A stretch of 64,000 nt of DNA from Macrothele yani (taxonomy: Eukaryota; Arthropoda; Arachnida; Araneae; Macrothelidae). The stretch covers positions 34,305,501 to 34,369,500 of the forward strand of contig CM077011.1 in the NCBI GenBank assembly GCA_039090855.1. The letters run 5' to 3'. A program made the translations under genes and the position numbers. The notes under the pieces were generated by a model, which was not told the DNA's origin, did no database searches, and saw only the letters and a list, made by a program, of their open reading frames with translations. This document shows, one piece after another, positions 10,761-22,319 of the stretch. The first letter of the stretch is position 1, and every line of letters begins with the position of its first letter.

Positions 10761-11297
10761 AATTAATGGAATTGTTGACCTTTTCAAGGACAATACGATT
10801 AATTGCTAGTAAGTTAAATTACTCTTCACGTGTAATTCACGAGAAGAATGAGACTCGCCAACATATCGAAAGCAAAATGGGTTGAAGATGGTAATTACTA
10901 ATTAGCAATGACAGAAGTTTCAAAATATTTCCACAAGGAGTGACAGTGTGTGTGTGTGGGGGGGGGGGGGGTGAGAGATCCCACTGTGGCTCCTTGTTGT
11001 TGGAGGTAGAATTTACTGTTATAGCTGAAGTGTCAATTATCCCTTAAAGTGCACAAACAGTCATACAGGTCCCTGGAATAGCCATCAGTTCCTTCAGTTT
11101 GTGAACTATTAACATATGATATTAAAACAGTGACACAGAGGGAAACAAAAGACAACATCCAAGGTAAGCATATGTTCACTGAGTGCTAAAGAATCTGGAA
11201 GATGGTTGACAAATTCTTTAGTGGATGATACTGAGTGCTGGTAGTTTTTAGTGACAAAAGAACACTTAACATGTTATTTTAAATCCACCAGACTGTG
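10761..11297. other. No gene seen; short GT/poly-G tract
   Basis: Apart from a (GT)n followed by a run of about 14 G at 10947-10971, no feature is visible. Confidence 0.5.
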
Positions 11298-11402
11298 AAT
11301 ACCCAAGAAACGCATATAGTGTATTAAATCCGTTCATTTTTGTGGTGTAATAGCACAAAGATTCGCCAAGCTTTTGCACTCCACTGGGAGGTTTTTTTAA
11401 GG
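11298..11402 (+). repeat. Penelope terminal arm (plus orientation)
   Basis: It carries CAAGAAACGCAT, TGGTGTAATA and GCTTTTGCACTCCACTGGG. It matches the complement of 14644-14752 over its whole length with scattered differences. Confidence 0.8.
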
Positions 11403-11529
11403 CAATGGTAGATATAAAAATGAAGGGAATTAGAACACTTAAGAAAACAAAGATGATTTTTTTTTTAAATAACGTGGGTGACATTACGAGCATATTACAT
11501 GAATTTTTCTCAAGCAATTATATGGTGTG

Positions 11530-11936
11530 CAGCAATGTATTTCCATCTCTTAATAAGACATGCCAAGCCAATGGTAGTTCAGTAGAGACCATATCATTGT
11601 ACACTAGTTTGCTGGAGAGGATTTCGACAGTTTCCCCGATGGCAGTCTCTTTAAAGTTCATGTAAGCAACAATTCTTCTAATACTATTCCCTACAGGAGT
11701 GACTGATGAATGCGCCTTCTCTGGTGAGGGCTGTATCTGCATGTCCTGGTTGACACTTGGCACATGTTCTTTACATCTGTGTCCAAGGATCGCCCAGACA
11801 TTCCGATATATATCTTTTCCGTGTTGTCAGAATATACCAACGATATAGCGTACACACACCTGCCTTTTCTTTCTCACACTGTCTCTCCTTGCAGCTTGAT
11901 ATTACAAGTGATAACAGGATCGGGGACTTCACTGCT
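11530..11936 (-). pseudogene. Penelope GIY-YIG endonuclease relic
   Basis: The minus strand gives VYAISLVYSDNTEKIYIGM followed by SGRSLDTDVKN. This is the GIY-YIG core in the form 'VYAI...YIGMTGRSLDTR'. Shifted-frame pieces such as EKAHSSVTP and NFKETAIGETVEIL fit the remaining nuclease. There are several frameshifts. The upstream connector continues beyond the H3 insertion. Confidence 0.75.
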
Positions 11937-11944
11937 AATATGTT

Positions 11945-14028
11945 CAGGGGTCGAAAAATGTGGTCACCCAGGGCGAACAAAATAATTGTCTAGGCCACTA
12001 CGGAAAACATCTGAAAAACATGTAATTCAAGAATTTGCAAGTCCAGGGGAAAAAAAAAAAAACTGCCGGGATTTTTTTAATCCAGGGAGAGAGAAGCTAA
12101 AGGCTGATGGTAAAGCATTATTTTTTGGACAGATGTGTACATGACTTCAATATTAAACAGACTCCAACTACTACGGATATATACAGTCACAGTCATATAC
12201 AGTGATATTATACAATCCCCACGGAAATCGTCGGCAAGCTATGGATTACAGAAAGCATTGGGTATACTACAGAAATCTCAGTGAAATAACCTTTTTAATG
12301 ATGTGATTGAAGTTTATTTTTGTGTTTTTAAGATTCTAATATAATTTATTAAACACTTTGGAGAGTGTTTCTTGGATGTTTTCAATATCATTGCATTTCT
12401 TCTAGGTTTTAATGTTTGTATGTGTAAGTGTCTCTGGTCATGTAGAGTTATCACGGCCCACGAAATTCCGGAAATGTCCTAAAATTTTATTTCCCTTTCC
12501 AGATCTGGGAAAGTCCTTAATTTTTCGTAACGTCCTGGAGTAATACTAGAATTCTTTCCAGCAATGAACAGTTTTAAGATAAAGGTTGAAAAATTAAGGT
12601 AGGATGGCCAATGACTGAAAGAACCGGGGAAAGTCTGCGAATCTCGCAAATGTTTGGTACTGCCAGAAATGACTGCTCTAGCAGCAATGAGAATGTCCTG
12701 TCATTTTCCATTTTGGCATTTTCAATTTTTCGGATCAAGTTTCTCATTTTTTGCTATTCCAACCTCATTATATTCTTAGTTTTAAATATCTTCCCGGTTT
12801 TATGATCGTCAGTAAAAGTGGAAAAGAGTGACCGTATTTTTTAAGAATTTTTCCCAATGTATTGCGTATTTCCTTATTTCTCATAGCATTTTCTTCAAAC
12901 CAATCGGTAAAGAGCAAGCGTTTTTACTCTGGTCGTGTTTTTTTTAAGTGGAATTAAATTTCAAAACCGGTACTTAATCAGTACATGGTAGATAGAGTCT
13001 GCATCATTTTCCTGATTCGTAAAATTGTTTCATGGGAGAATGAGCAACGGAGTACCAATATTTCACATTTAATTTCTCTTAAAATACTTGCTTACTGATT
13101 TATTTATTTTTTGACACTTCTTGCTACATCAAAAGACAAAGCAAGCATTCTTTCTTTTTGCTTAAGGCGAAATTATTAAGTTCAAAAACACTACTACTCG
13201 CTCATTGTGCTGAGAAAACCATTTTACAGGGAACTCTTGCACTCTTCTGATTTTGAACTTTAAATTTCTTTTTGAACAAAAGAGAAAATGCTCACCCCCT
13301 TTGTTTCTTGATATTGTAAAAGAATTAATGGAGAACCATGCATTTTCAGCAAAATTAAATTTTAAAAAGTTATAGTGCTGATTGTCAGTCTGCCGTAAAA
13401 ACATCATCATAAGTAATTGAAATAGTTCAATTTCCAGCAAGGGCAAGATAAGAAAGGATTTTCAGTTTAAATTTTGCCTTAAGCAAAAATGTGTGTTCCA
13501 TTGATTTATGTATCAAGAAAGTACTATAAGAAATAAGAAAAGGCACATTTCACTAGGAAAGTTTTCTAAAAGATATGGTCACTTTTATGTACTGTTAGAC
13601 CATGAGTAACTTCCAATCTGTGAAGGCACTTACTAAGTTTACTGTAAGGTTCCCATTGGAACATAATTGATTTTTGATGCAAACTATGGTAGAAAAAAAA
13701 TGTTGGAGCCACTTAGTGTTTCCCACAAAATATCTACAATTTATGGGCAATGTGTTAAGCAAATATATGCTTTTTTATGAATTTACACTGCTGTCACTTT
13801 GCTGCTCTGAAAATTTAATGTTTTTTACAGGGTGTGTAAATACAATTTTATGCATTGCTACTGAAAAATGCTGAAAACTATGGATTTTTGTAGTTCTTAC
13901 TACTGAAAATTTCTTATCAGGGTTGGAGTCTCTGGTTATGCACCCCCCCTTTCAACCCTGGTCCAATTGATTCTGGCCATTAAAATATTTAGCTGGCCAC
14001 CAGATTTCAGAATATTTTTCTATCCCTG
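11945..14028. mobile_element. hAT-like non-autonomous element H3 (TSD AATATGTT)
   Basis: A 2084 bp insert with perfect 8 bp TSDs AATATGTT (11937-11944 and 14029-14036). The ends are CAGGGGTCGAAAAATGTGG and, on the other strand, CAGGGATAGAAAAATATTC. Inside the right end lie repeated TGGCCA boxes next to TTAAAATATTT. No transposase is recognised inside. It lies within the Penelope-like element, and excision brings its RT and nuclease parts together. Confidence 0.88.
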
Positions 14029-14179
14029 AATATGTTGCATTTACATAATAATTTTTTTAACTAATATGTAAAGTCTAGGATATATGTGATGGATCCCGCA
14101 TATCTCATTGTCTTATAATGTAATTTTTTATCACTGACATTATACGATTTCTTACAGTTTTATGTATTCTGTCTATGTC

Positions 14180-14640
14180 ACCCTTCTTATATCCAGCCTT
14201 TAGATATTTGCTATAAATATATTATCAATTTCCTTACTATTTAGGTAATCGGGTTTGCATATGTTATGCACTCTATAGAACCAGGTTCTAAACGCAGGAA
14301 GTTTGTACTCTTTTGGGCAGTGTGAATTAGGAGGGACGAGGTTCGATACTGTGGTCGGTTTAAAATAAAAGTCACAATTGAAGCTGAATGCCCTATAACT
14401 TTTGAGCGTAACATCAAGATAATTCAACGTCCCATCCACTTCAAGCTCCATGGTGACCCTTATTGTATTGTATAGGTTGTTTATCTTGTGCATGAAATCA
14501 TTTAATTCATCTATTCCATGTTCTCATATGAAGAATATATTGTCAGTGTAGCGGATCCGCACTCAGGGTTTCTTGATACAATTTAGAAAGATGAGATCTT
14601 CTAACGGTCTAAGTACTACTTCCACAAGAACTGAAGATTG
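14180..14640 (-). pseudogene. Penelope reverse transcriptase, C-terminal half
   Basis: Read on the minus strand: SSVLVEVVLRPLEDLIFL, then RYTDNIFFI (14555-14530), the relic of the RYVDDIFFIW catalytic box with VDD changed to TDN. Next come EHGIDELNDFMHKINNLYN, TMELEVDGTLNYLDVT and further thumb sequence, then in a shifted frame KAGYKKGDIDRIHK. The catalytic aspartates are damaged and two stops flank the box, so the enzyme is dead. The 'NTLNFLDLTI'-type stretch is typical of Penelope RTs. Confidence 0.83.
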
Positions 14641-14643
14641 AGG

Positions 14644-14752
14644 TGCCTTGAAGAAGACTCCCAGTGGAGTGCAAAAGCTTGACGAATCTTTGTGTTTATT
14701 ACACCATAAAAATAAATAGATTTAATAAGCTACATGCGTTTCTTGAGTATTA
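14644..14752 (-). repeat. Penelope terminal arm (minus orientation)
   Basis: Inverted partner of 11298-11402. It abuts the truncated RT directly, so the arm lies at the 5' side of the coding strand. Confidence 0.8.
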
Positions 14753-15130
14753 AAGGAACACATTTTTTAAAACTAATTTCTTTTGCTGGGGGAAATGTGT
14801 TTTTCGTTTTGTTTTTTTAAACAAAGGGTCTGATAGGGTAACCTTTATGAAGCTTGACTTGTGTAAGTTTTCATGAGAGCATTGAAATATCTACATCTTC
14901 AAACTGCAATACTGATAGTCCTTATTTTGTCCCCAACATTTGGCAACAACCATAATAATGAACTTACAAATCAAAATCTGACAACCAGTCTCACTCCAAC
15001 TGTTTACAGGTGATCAAGACCCAAGACAGGGTCGAAAGGATTTTGTGTTATTAATTTTTCTATAATTTAACATGAATGACTACCTAATCATTTATCTTCA
15101 GTTATTTGTTACATGTGTACTGTATATTTA
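14753..15130. other. No gene seen
   Basis: AT-rich. It may contain an unrecognised upstream part of the pogo-like relic that follows. Confidence 0.4.
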
Positions 15131-15139
15131 TTGATTTTG

Positions 15140-15790
15140 GACATCTTTAAAAGTCATGTTTCTAAATGGGAACCAGAACTTTAAAAAAAAGTGCAAAATT
15201 CTGCTTTTTATAGACAACTGCTTAACACACCTCGTCATCAAAGGAGTTATGGACATCCAGACTGAATTTTTCTCAACAAATTCAACTTTCTGTATATAGC
15301 CCACAGCTAGGGGGATCAAAAGAAACTTTTTAAAATACCTTTCAGAGGCAATTAATCTTTATACTCTTGGACAGAGGAAAAACATCGAATGCAAATGTGA
15401 ATGTACTTAAAGTGATTTGTTTGATGACCAATGCGTGGAAAAGTGACAACAAAGTATATCAGAAGTTTCTTCCATAAGACTGGGCCGCAGATTTCAAATG
15501 ATGGGAACTCCAAAAAAAAGTAAATTGATGATCCCCTTCCATCACAGCAAAACTTAAAAATTTATGTTAGTGAATTTGAAAATTATGTTTCTATTGATGA
15601 TGATGTGATGACATCTGATTTACCTAATTGCAGAAGATATTGTTAATGATACACTACAAGCAGCTCAGAACAATGTGCTGGTGGATGATAGTAGTGGTGA
15701 AGAGTTTCATGTGGAATCGCCACCATCTTATTCAGTAGCTCTGGAGTGCGTAAAAATTCTTTGAAGCCAGAGGAGCAGGCAATATTTTCC
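15140..15790 (+). pseudogene. pogo/Tigger-like transposase relic
   Basis: Three-frame reading gives KILLFIDNCLTHLVIKGVMD (15197-15256), the second catalytic Asp motif 'LLLVDNCPAH' of the pogo/Tigger DDE domain. Then come STNSTFCI and ARGIKRNFLKYLSEAI (the usual 'QPLDQG(V/I)I..FK..YR' stretch), in another frame NAWKSDNKVYQKF ('AW..V...TI.N.F'), and finally an acidic tail EDIVNDTLQAAQNN with SSGEEFHVESPP. Several stops and frameshifts occur, and the N-terminal CENP-B-like DNA-binding part is not seen. Confidence 0.65.
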
Positions 15791-15839
15791 ATGCGATGAG
15801 CATAACTAGATACAAATTAACATAAGACACAAAGGAAAT

Positions 15840-15853
15840 GAGAGAGAGAGAGT

Positions 15854-15908
<55 letters not shown>
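15840..15908 (+). repeat. (GA)n microsatellite
   Basis: About 69 bp of almost pure GA dinucleotide with a few GT interruptions near its start. Confidence 0.95.
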
Positions 15909-15911
<3 letters not shown>

Positions 15912-16720
15912 AAAAGAAAACAACCATCAAATTAATTAGAGAGAGAGCATGAATTTTGTGCATTTGGGTGATTTTAAATGTTTCCTGCATTAGTAATTCA
16001 TGGAGACTGATTTTGCAGTCATTGGAAAAGGGTTTTACTTTGCATGATACTCATTCCCAATATCAGGATGTTTGTTTGTATGCCTCCACAAAGCCAACAA
16101 TGAGTCAATGACATTCTTTTTTTCTCTTGCACTCCCTTTCCTTGAACAGCTATTGTTTTTGAGTGAATCCTGTCTGGATGCTGCAGCATCAATCAGCGGT
16201 GATTATGAAAATGTGTGCTAGTATGTGATATACACTAAACATTAACTCCCTTAAATTCGTAACAGAGAGTGATGACTATCAACAGAACAGCTGTTCATGC
16301 CTGTACTAGATGTATATGGCTTTATGTATGTGTCCATGTCATCCTGGTAATGGAAATAAATGTCAATACAAAATCTCCTTTCTAGTGATTATAAAATTAC
16401 CAATTTCTCTGGGTCACCAATGCTGAAATTACTTAAATCATTAAAAAGAAAATTAGTCAGTAAATTTCTTCAAACTCAAATGTGCCAAAATTCTAAAAGA
16501 AATCGCTAACAAAATAAAAAACATGACTATGCACAGGTTGCTCTGTGTCTCTGTGCTGAAGCAAGGGAGCAGGACAAATCTATCATACACTACCAAAATA
16601 AAGCATATAAAGAAAAATATACAAATCACAGAGTCTAACAGCTCATTGTTCAGCACATCAGGACCATTTTTCATGTTAGGAGGCATGCTTTGCAATGAAG
16701 CTTCACTCTACATGAGCCCC
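15909..16720. other. No gene seen
   Basis: AT-rich sequence without recognisable coding or repeat features. Confidence 0.5.
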
Positions 16721-17799
16721 GGGCCATTCCATGTCAGATCACCCAGGGCATGTCACCCACCCATCTCAGATTTTTGTGAAAATTGGTATAAAGTATTGTA
16801 CTGGTGAGATATGAAACCTGTTAAAATGTTAGGTCAGTCGGTCCAGTAGATCTTGAGTAATGCCACTTCAAGAATTGGGTAGTTCTGCTTTTAAAGTTTT
16901 TGCGCACTGAGTTTTCACAACTACACTGTAGGACAAAGAAATTCATAACTTCACAACTAATTGTTACAGCCACATAATTTTTTTCTTAAATGATCTGCAT
17001 GATCCATACATTTCGGAACAACTTGTTTCTGCACATTTTTTGAATTAAAAGAACACTTTTTATTAAATTTAATGGCAAAAGACATGGAAAAATGAGGCCA
17101 CATTTTTTTTAAACAAAACAATTTTTTTCAAAATGAGCCCCCACTTCAAATTTGCTAAAAATATTTTCATGTGTGTATTATAATGTAACCTTTCAGCAGA
17201 AGAAAAAAATACTTTAGGCAATTCGAAATTTTGGCGAGGAAAAAAAAAAAAGGCGTGTTTTATATATGGAACATTCCAAAATGATATTACCCAATTTTTT
17301 AATTAAGTGGTTGCTTGACCATTTTATACACGTCACTATTTTATTTTTATGTGCCACCATCTTGGATATTGGTTCACTTTTCTTTTCTGTGGCACACAAA
17401 ATAGGGCCTCACAATGGTTTTGAAAAAGGCAATTGCTTTCCTCTTATTGTAGATTGAAAGTTTTGGTTTTCACTACCTCAAAAAGGGCATTTTAGGCTTA
17501 CATAAAATGTATAGAAATGATATATATATTTTTTTAACCTTGCTTAAAATGGTGTTAAAATTGTTCAATACTTGCAAGCATAAATCACCATTTTTGATGG
17601 ACTGTTAAGGTGACTGGGAGTTGGAACCCCAAGTTGGGAATTTTTGTGTAATAACTATGGATAGTTGAGTTTTCAGCTATGATTTTAACAGCTTTCATAT
17701 CTCACCAGTACAATACTTTGTACTAATTTTCACAAAAATTTGAGATGGGTGGGTGACATCTCGTGAAAATGCTGGGGCGATTTGACGTGGAATGACCCC
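16721..17799. mobile_element. Long-TIR DNA element, non-autonomous
   Basis: The left arm 16721-16832 begins GGGCCATTCCATGTCAGATC and includes CACCCACCCATCTCAGATTT and ATTGTACTGGTGAGATATGA. The right arm 17688-17799 is its inverted, slightly diverged copy. The arms are about 110 bp with one roughly 13 bp insertion on the right. The interior (about 850 bp) is AT-rich and non-coding. No TSD is obvious. I recognise the terminal sequence as a widespread animal repeat but cannot assign a superfamily. Confidence 0.75.
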
Positions 17800-18535
17800 G
17801 CAAGTTTATATTCTTGGGACACTGTTGTGGCTTCAACTTGCTTTCATCAGTGTAAGGTTTTATGTGGCTAAATCCTTGCAATTTAGCACCTTGGTTGACT
17901 CCTAGACACAACCATACACGAGACTGTGTTTGCATTTTCAAGTTGAAGTATAAATATTTATTAAATAAAATAATATTTAACAACAGTACTAGGCAGATGG
18001 AGCATCGCAAGAAAAAGAAAAATATGTTCACGGAAAAAATATTCATTCTGTCTAACATCCATTTTTAAAAATGTGATGATGGCCAAAACATGCAACAAGA
18101 AATAAACAAAGATAGATAGATCACGCTAGTTACGTTAAGAGATTAGAACTTTTACAAAGAAAGTTCACAAGTTGGGAGCTTTCAACCTCGTCTTAGGTCT
18201 TCATCACGCTAATAGAGGACTAAGATTGTTTCCAGATTCTACATTTCAATTTCTGTTGTTATTTTTGTTGCCATATTGAAGGCGATGTGTGTGTTATGGC
18301 TTACAGAATTAAAGTCTGTCATTAAAGTTAAAAGACGGTACCGTTTACAGTATGGTTGTGGGTCATTCTCCAAAAACTTGACATTTTCAAAGCAAAAATC
18401 TGTGAATTTCAAAACTGTTTAAAAAAATCTGAAAGAAATAACACTTACCCTATAAGAAATCATAAACAAGGGGAAAATAAGGGGAACTCACTTTCACATT
18501 ACAAAGTGGTTTAAAATAGGCATTTTAATTTTAGC
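17800..18535. other. No gene seen
   Basis: AT-rich sequence. It may include the 3' flank of the MDFSENY-family element, whose end I cannot define. Confidence 0.4.
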
Positions 18536-18823
18536 CACCAGGAGAGTGACTGATGGTGACAGGAGAGTGACACAACAAGCATTTTTATGGCTTAGTAAAA
18601 ACATAACCCAAAATACACTAACACTCAAGGTGAATTACAAAATATGATATGCACCATTCAATAATACAATAGACCGACATCTTGTATGCAATTTATACAC
18701 AACTTGAGCAACATAACTCCGTTGACAATTCGACTATAAATCAAAACTGAATCATAAATACAAGAGGCTGTTATAACAAAAAGCCATGTACAGAGCGGCC
18801 ATGAAGTGAGGCATTGGTATAGC

Positions 18824-19300
18824 CTAAAAACTGTCCAGGAAGTACCAATTTGCAACTCTGTGTCTGCTTCCAATAGGTACTGGAGGGTTAATTTTTCTTA
18901 CGACATCTTCGATGGGGTAGTCGTGGATATCTTCAGTTCTCGGCCAACACCAGGATGTTCTTTTAGAGTTGCTTGGCTCCATGGCATTGATGACAAGTTT
19001 CCTTGATCCAAGGTCAATTATTTCTCCAGGGAATATCATACTTTCATAGTGAAAGATGACCCAATCTCCTATGTTGTAAGTCTGCATTAGCTGGGCTTGA
19101 GCCTGAAGATGAGTTGAGCCTGAAGCAAAGATTCCATAATGCTCACAGTTTTTGTCAGCCTTGCATTCTTCACAACTTAGGGTCCTGTAGTCCATCTCTA
19201 TATCAGTGTCTCCAAATGCAACTGTGACCTGGTGAACCTTCAATGTTCCTTTCACAGCTTCTAGATCACCATCAGATGACAAAAATGAATCAACACTCAA
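18824..19300 (-). pseudogene. MDFSENY-family protein, C-terminal domain
   Basis: A 158-codon open frame with no ATG-based independence: it continues the preceding piece after a stop. LSCEECKADKNCEHYGIF is a Cys-rich knuckle. GDWVIFHYESMIFPGEI resembles a small barrel (Tudor/SH3-like) fold and is followed by RKLVINAMEPS and a Trp-rich end (SWCWPRTEDIHDYP). The barrel call is an inference from pattern only. Confidence 0.6.
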
Positions 19301-19850
19301 TTAAGCCTCCTCCTCAACAACCCACAATTTGATGTTGGGACAGTATTCTTTCCAAATCGCCTCAAGAATACTGATGTTGTTAACATCATAACCCAAGGAA
19401 ACCATGTTGTCCGCTATGCGTTTCAGGCAGCCACCTACCCCATCAGGGGCACCTTTTCCTTGGCCTGCTTCTGTGAAGTTCCAAGTTGCCTTTTTGATCC
19501 TGGGAAATTTCTCTTGTAGGTATTTTTCAAGAAGGTAAAAGTTCTTTTGTTTCAATACTGAGTGGATGGTGAATCAGATAAGAAATGGAGACCTCTTGTA
19601 GCACATCTGACAAAAGGGTCTCAAGATGTGCCAAAATTGCAGATGGGTCATGACAGGTGCTTTTTGACAATGTGCAGAAAGAAACTGGTTTTATTGGAGT
19701 GTTGTCTTTAGTCTTGTGGTATGCTACACCTGTATGAAGGGTAACTTCGTTTCTTGAAGCACCAAAATGCATTGACTGTACTTCTTTAGCATACTTAAGT
19801 GCATAATTTTCACTAAAGTCCATATGAATTAATGCTTCCTCACAACTCAT
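19301..19850 (-). pseudogene. MDFSENY-family protein, catalytic-like core
   Basis: Two overlapping frames. The first (19850-19527) has HMDFSENYALKYAKEV, then HFGASRNEVTLHTG and STCHDPSAILAHL. The second (19555-19301) has KATWNFTEAGQGKGAPDGVG followed by GCLKRIADNMVS. Conserved acidic residues in MDFSENY and the GKGAPDGVGG loop suggest an RNase H-like (DDE) nuclease fold, but that is inference. A frameshift near 19545 falls in the SDSPSTQY stretch. The protein is broken. Confidence 0.7.
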
Positions 19851-19928
19851 ATTTTCCTTCAGTACTGGTACTGATGTGCAATGTTAGTAATGTGGATCAT
19901 GAATTTCATAATAGACATTTCCAACTCA

Positions 19929-20717
19929 TCAATGGCTTTTCCAATAGTACTTTATTATTGTATCCTTTTTGATAACCTGAACAGTTTTCTCTTGGCCTCT
20001 GATTTTGCATTTTTCTTTATGCGACATCCACTTCTGGTATGTGAAAGTATCACCTGTATTGAAGTCATTGTAAGGAATCATCTTTTTAGTGCAGTCATTA
20101 CATCTTCTCAACAGGCATCCTTCTCGATTTTTCTCACAGCACAATGTTTCAGCCACATCTTCTGGGTTCTTTGAGTTAATCACTTTACTCTGGTTAAGTT
20201 TATCGACTAGCATTTCCATGTTGTGATGTACTCTACACAAACACGTATCTCTGCTCTTCAGAGTTGGTTTAACAATCCAGAATGGACGTAATTTACAAAA
20301 AAATGAATAACTTATAGAAACATCAGGGTTCTTTGCACTAAACCGTTTATATAGCTCGTGCATTATAGTGTTGAGGTATCGTTTTTGCTTTTTTATTTTA
20401 TTTATGGTAATAGTCTTTTTTTCCAGGCCTGAGAGTGGTATTTTCATCATCGTGAAAGAAATGGTTCCAGGCCTGAGAGTGGTATTTTCATCATCATGAA
20501 AGAAATGGTAAGCTTTTCCTCTGATCTTGTGCCTCTTTTTATTCTTGTTATGGGCAACTGCAGTAGGAATTCGAATAAACGACAATGCTCTCTTCACCCT
20601 ATAATTCTTTATTAACTTTGCACTCAGAGACTCCTTCAGAATTCTTTTGGTCTTGTAAGATTTGATGGATTTGAATGTGTCAGCTATTTGTGACTTAATG
20701 ACTTCTCCCATGAACAA
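19929..20717 (-). pseudogene. MDFSENY-family protein, central Cys-rich part
   Basis: A 262-codon frame containing GKAYHFFHDDENTTLRPG, TITINKIKKQKRYLNT, KRFSAKNPDVSISYSFFCKL, RPFWIVKPTLKSRDTC and two Cys clusters (CLCRVHHN; CCEKNREGCLLRRCNDCTKK). It shares order and motifs with copy 1 at 0.6-1.4 kb. A 43 bp tandem duplication at 20425-20510 lies between HDDENTTLRPG and TITINKIKK. Downstream, IDELEMSIMKFMIHITNIAH continues in another frame before MDFSENY. Confidence 0.7.
20425..20510 (-). repeat. 43 bp tandem duplication in coding sequence
   Basis: Two near-identical 43 bp copies (one difference, ATCATCG against ATCATCA) lie side by side. 43 is not a multiple of three, so each copy is read in a different frame within one open frame. 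Confidence 0.9.
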
Positions 20718-20786
20718 TTCTCATCTTACATCTTTATCAACAGTTCTGTCCTGGAGAAAATGTTTAAGTTTAGTGTGAGGTGTCGT

Positions 20787-21449
20787 TTATACTTCCTTAC
20801 CCATTCCTTCATTTTTCTTCTGTTTAATTTCTTTCTTAAGCCTCTCATACCGTTTTTGATATTTTTCAGCTCTTTTCTCACTTGCATCAAGATCCATCTT
20901 CAATTTTTTCAATTCTCTATATTTTCGTGCATCATTGCCCCGCCTCCTTTTCCTTGATTCAGCCTTCCTTCCATCACAGTTTGTTGATGTGACATATGAA
21001 GATGTATCACTGAACCTAGCTGTGTCCGGTGTTATGTTACTTGAAGCACGAGTAACAATTTGGATTCGAGGACTTTTGTTGGTGAGATTTGTGTTAGAAT
21101 CCAGAGTAACTTGCTTCCTTCCTGGTGATTGTGAGATTTCTGGTGTAACAGGTTCTTCATTTACTGTTTGATCAACTTCTTGACTTGGATTACTTTCAGA
21201 GAGTAATTCAAGATTCAACTTTTTATTCTGTGTTTCCTTTGGCGATTTCCCCACTTTTGTCTTGTAGCCCTTTGGTCCCTTGCTGATTGTTGTGCAATTA
21301 GTTTAACTGTTCCCTTGCTTTTCTTTGATTCATATTTTGTTTTCCATTTGGCCTTTTCCATTTCTAATTTTTGTGGGTCATTTTTCAATCTCTCATATCT
21401 CTTCCTTTCAGCTTCTCTCTTTTTCATTAGCCTCTCCTCTCTAGACTGT
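20787..21449 (-). pseudogene. MDFSENY-family protein, basic N-terminal part
   Basis: Frames 21449-21215 (EAERKRYERLKNDPQKLE, KAKWKTKYESKKSKGT) and 21254-20787 (DARKYRELKKLKMDLDASEK, EKYQKRYERLKKEIKQ) give a highly charged, probably coiled-coil N-terminus with a Ser/Thr-rich linker. A frameshift links the two near 21240. At 21450 the sequence is cut by hAT H4. Beyond it, from 27233 back to about 27282, the minus strand continues open as SALKTSEKK followed by a Lys run, which joins in frame to KTTQSREERLMKK. Confidence 0.65.
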
Positions 21450-22319
21450 GTTGTCTTCAGGGCTCGACAAAACCCGGGTGCCAGGTCGCCATGTCGCCTA
21501 AAAATTTCATGCTGGCGACAATAATTTTTTGCGTTTAATTTATGTATTTAACAGATGTGGTTTTCTTATTCTGAAGTGGGAAAATCTACTTTGTCAATGT
21601 TTTTACTGTCATTAAATTGATGAAAATGGCAAACAGCTTTTGCGTGAAGAGGGAAGTCCCGCAATTTACCAGTGACTAACTAGATCGGCGTGTTTGTATC
21701 TGTCGCATACAAAAGCTGCTCTGTAGTTAGGGCGCTGAAGCGCTCAAGGCACCAGCTGTTATCAAGGTCTTCTCTGTGGGTCAGGTCGTGACCTTCGGTT
21801 GAGGTGATCTGCTAAAGTAGGAGGAGCTTGCTCCCCGCAGAGTTAGTGGCGTCTGCCGCTGCAAGCACGTACAGAGCGTGTATTCTCGTATGATTGTGAT
21901 CAAAATTATTAGAATGTCAGGAAGGTACTTTATGACAACTACACAGGGTCAGAATAAAAATAATTATCCTTTTCCTTTGTAGTATACTCCTATAACTAAA
22001 ATTATAATTTTTCTCTTTAAAAACACTTCAATCGGAACTCGCATGTCGCTTCTAATATATTTAATTCTTCAGACTTATACAACTGCATGCGAAATAATTT
22101 ATAAACCTACTGGATTATTTTATTTTAATCTTTTTAGCATGTATAAGGCTGTGTGAAAGAGAAATTAATTCACCAGTGGTAATAACTTTACTTTTCTCCA
22201 ATTGCTCTGTAATGGTTTAGCGGAGAGGGACTGTGTTATTTCCTGCTGGCTCAATTATTATTAATTACTAGTCGTGAATCCCATATTCATAACGAGATTC
22301 TTCCACGTATTTGTGGAAT

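Larger units (their letters stand above)
11298..14752 (-). mobile_element. Penelope-like element, truncated and split
   Basis: On the minus strand the order is a roughly 107 bp arm (14752-14644), RT palm and thumb (14640-14180), then GIY-YIG endonuclease (11936-11530), then the same arm inverted (11298-11402). RT followed by a GIY-YIG nuclease is the hallmark of Penelope-like elements. Terminal repeats in inverted as well as direct arrangement are known for this group. A hAT-like insertion H3 separates the two coding parts. The RT is cut just upstream of its 'SP.LAE' motif by the arm. Confidence 0.82.

Noticed and set aside
10275..10766. 163-codon plus-strand ORF
   Set aside because: Antisense shadow of the Tc1-like transposase N-terminus and TIR.
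11298..11402. Hammerhead ribozyme in the Penelope arm
   Set aside because: GAAAC and a TTGACGAA string are present but I could not place a complete CUGANGA core with three stems.
15732..15923. ORF with Ser-Leu repeats
   Set aside because: Translation of the (GA)n microsatellite.
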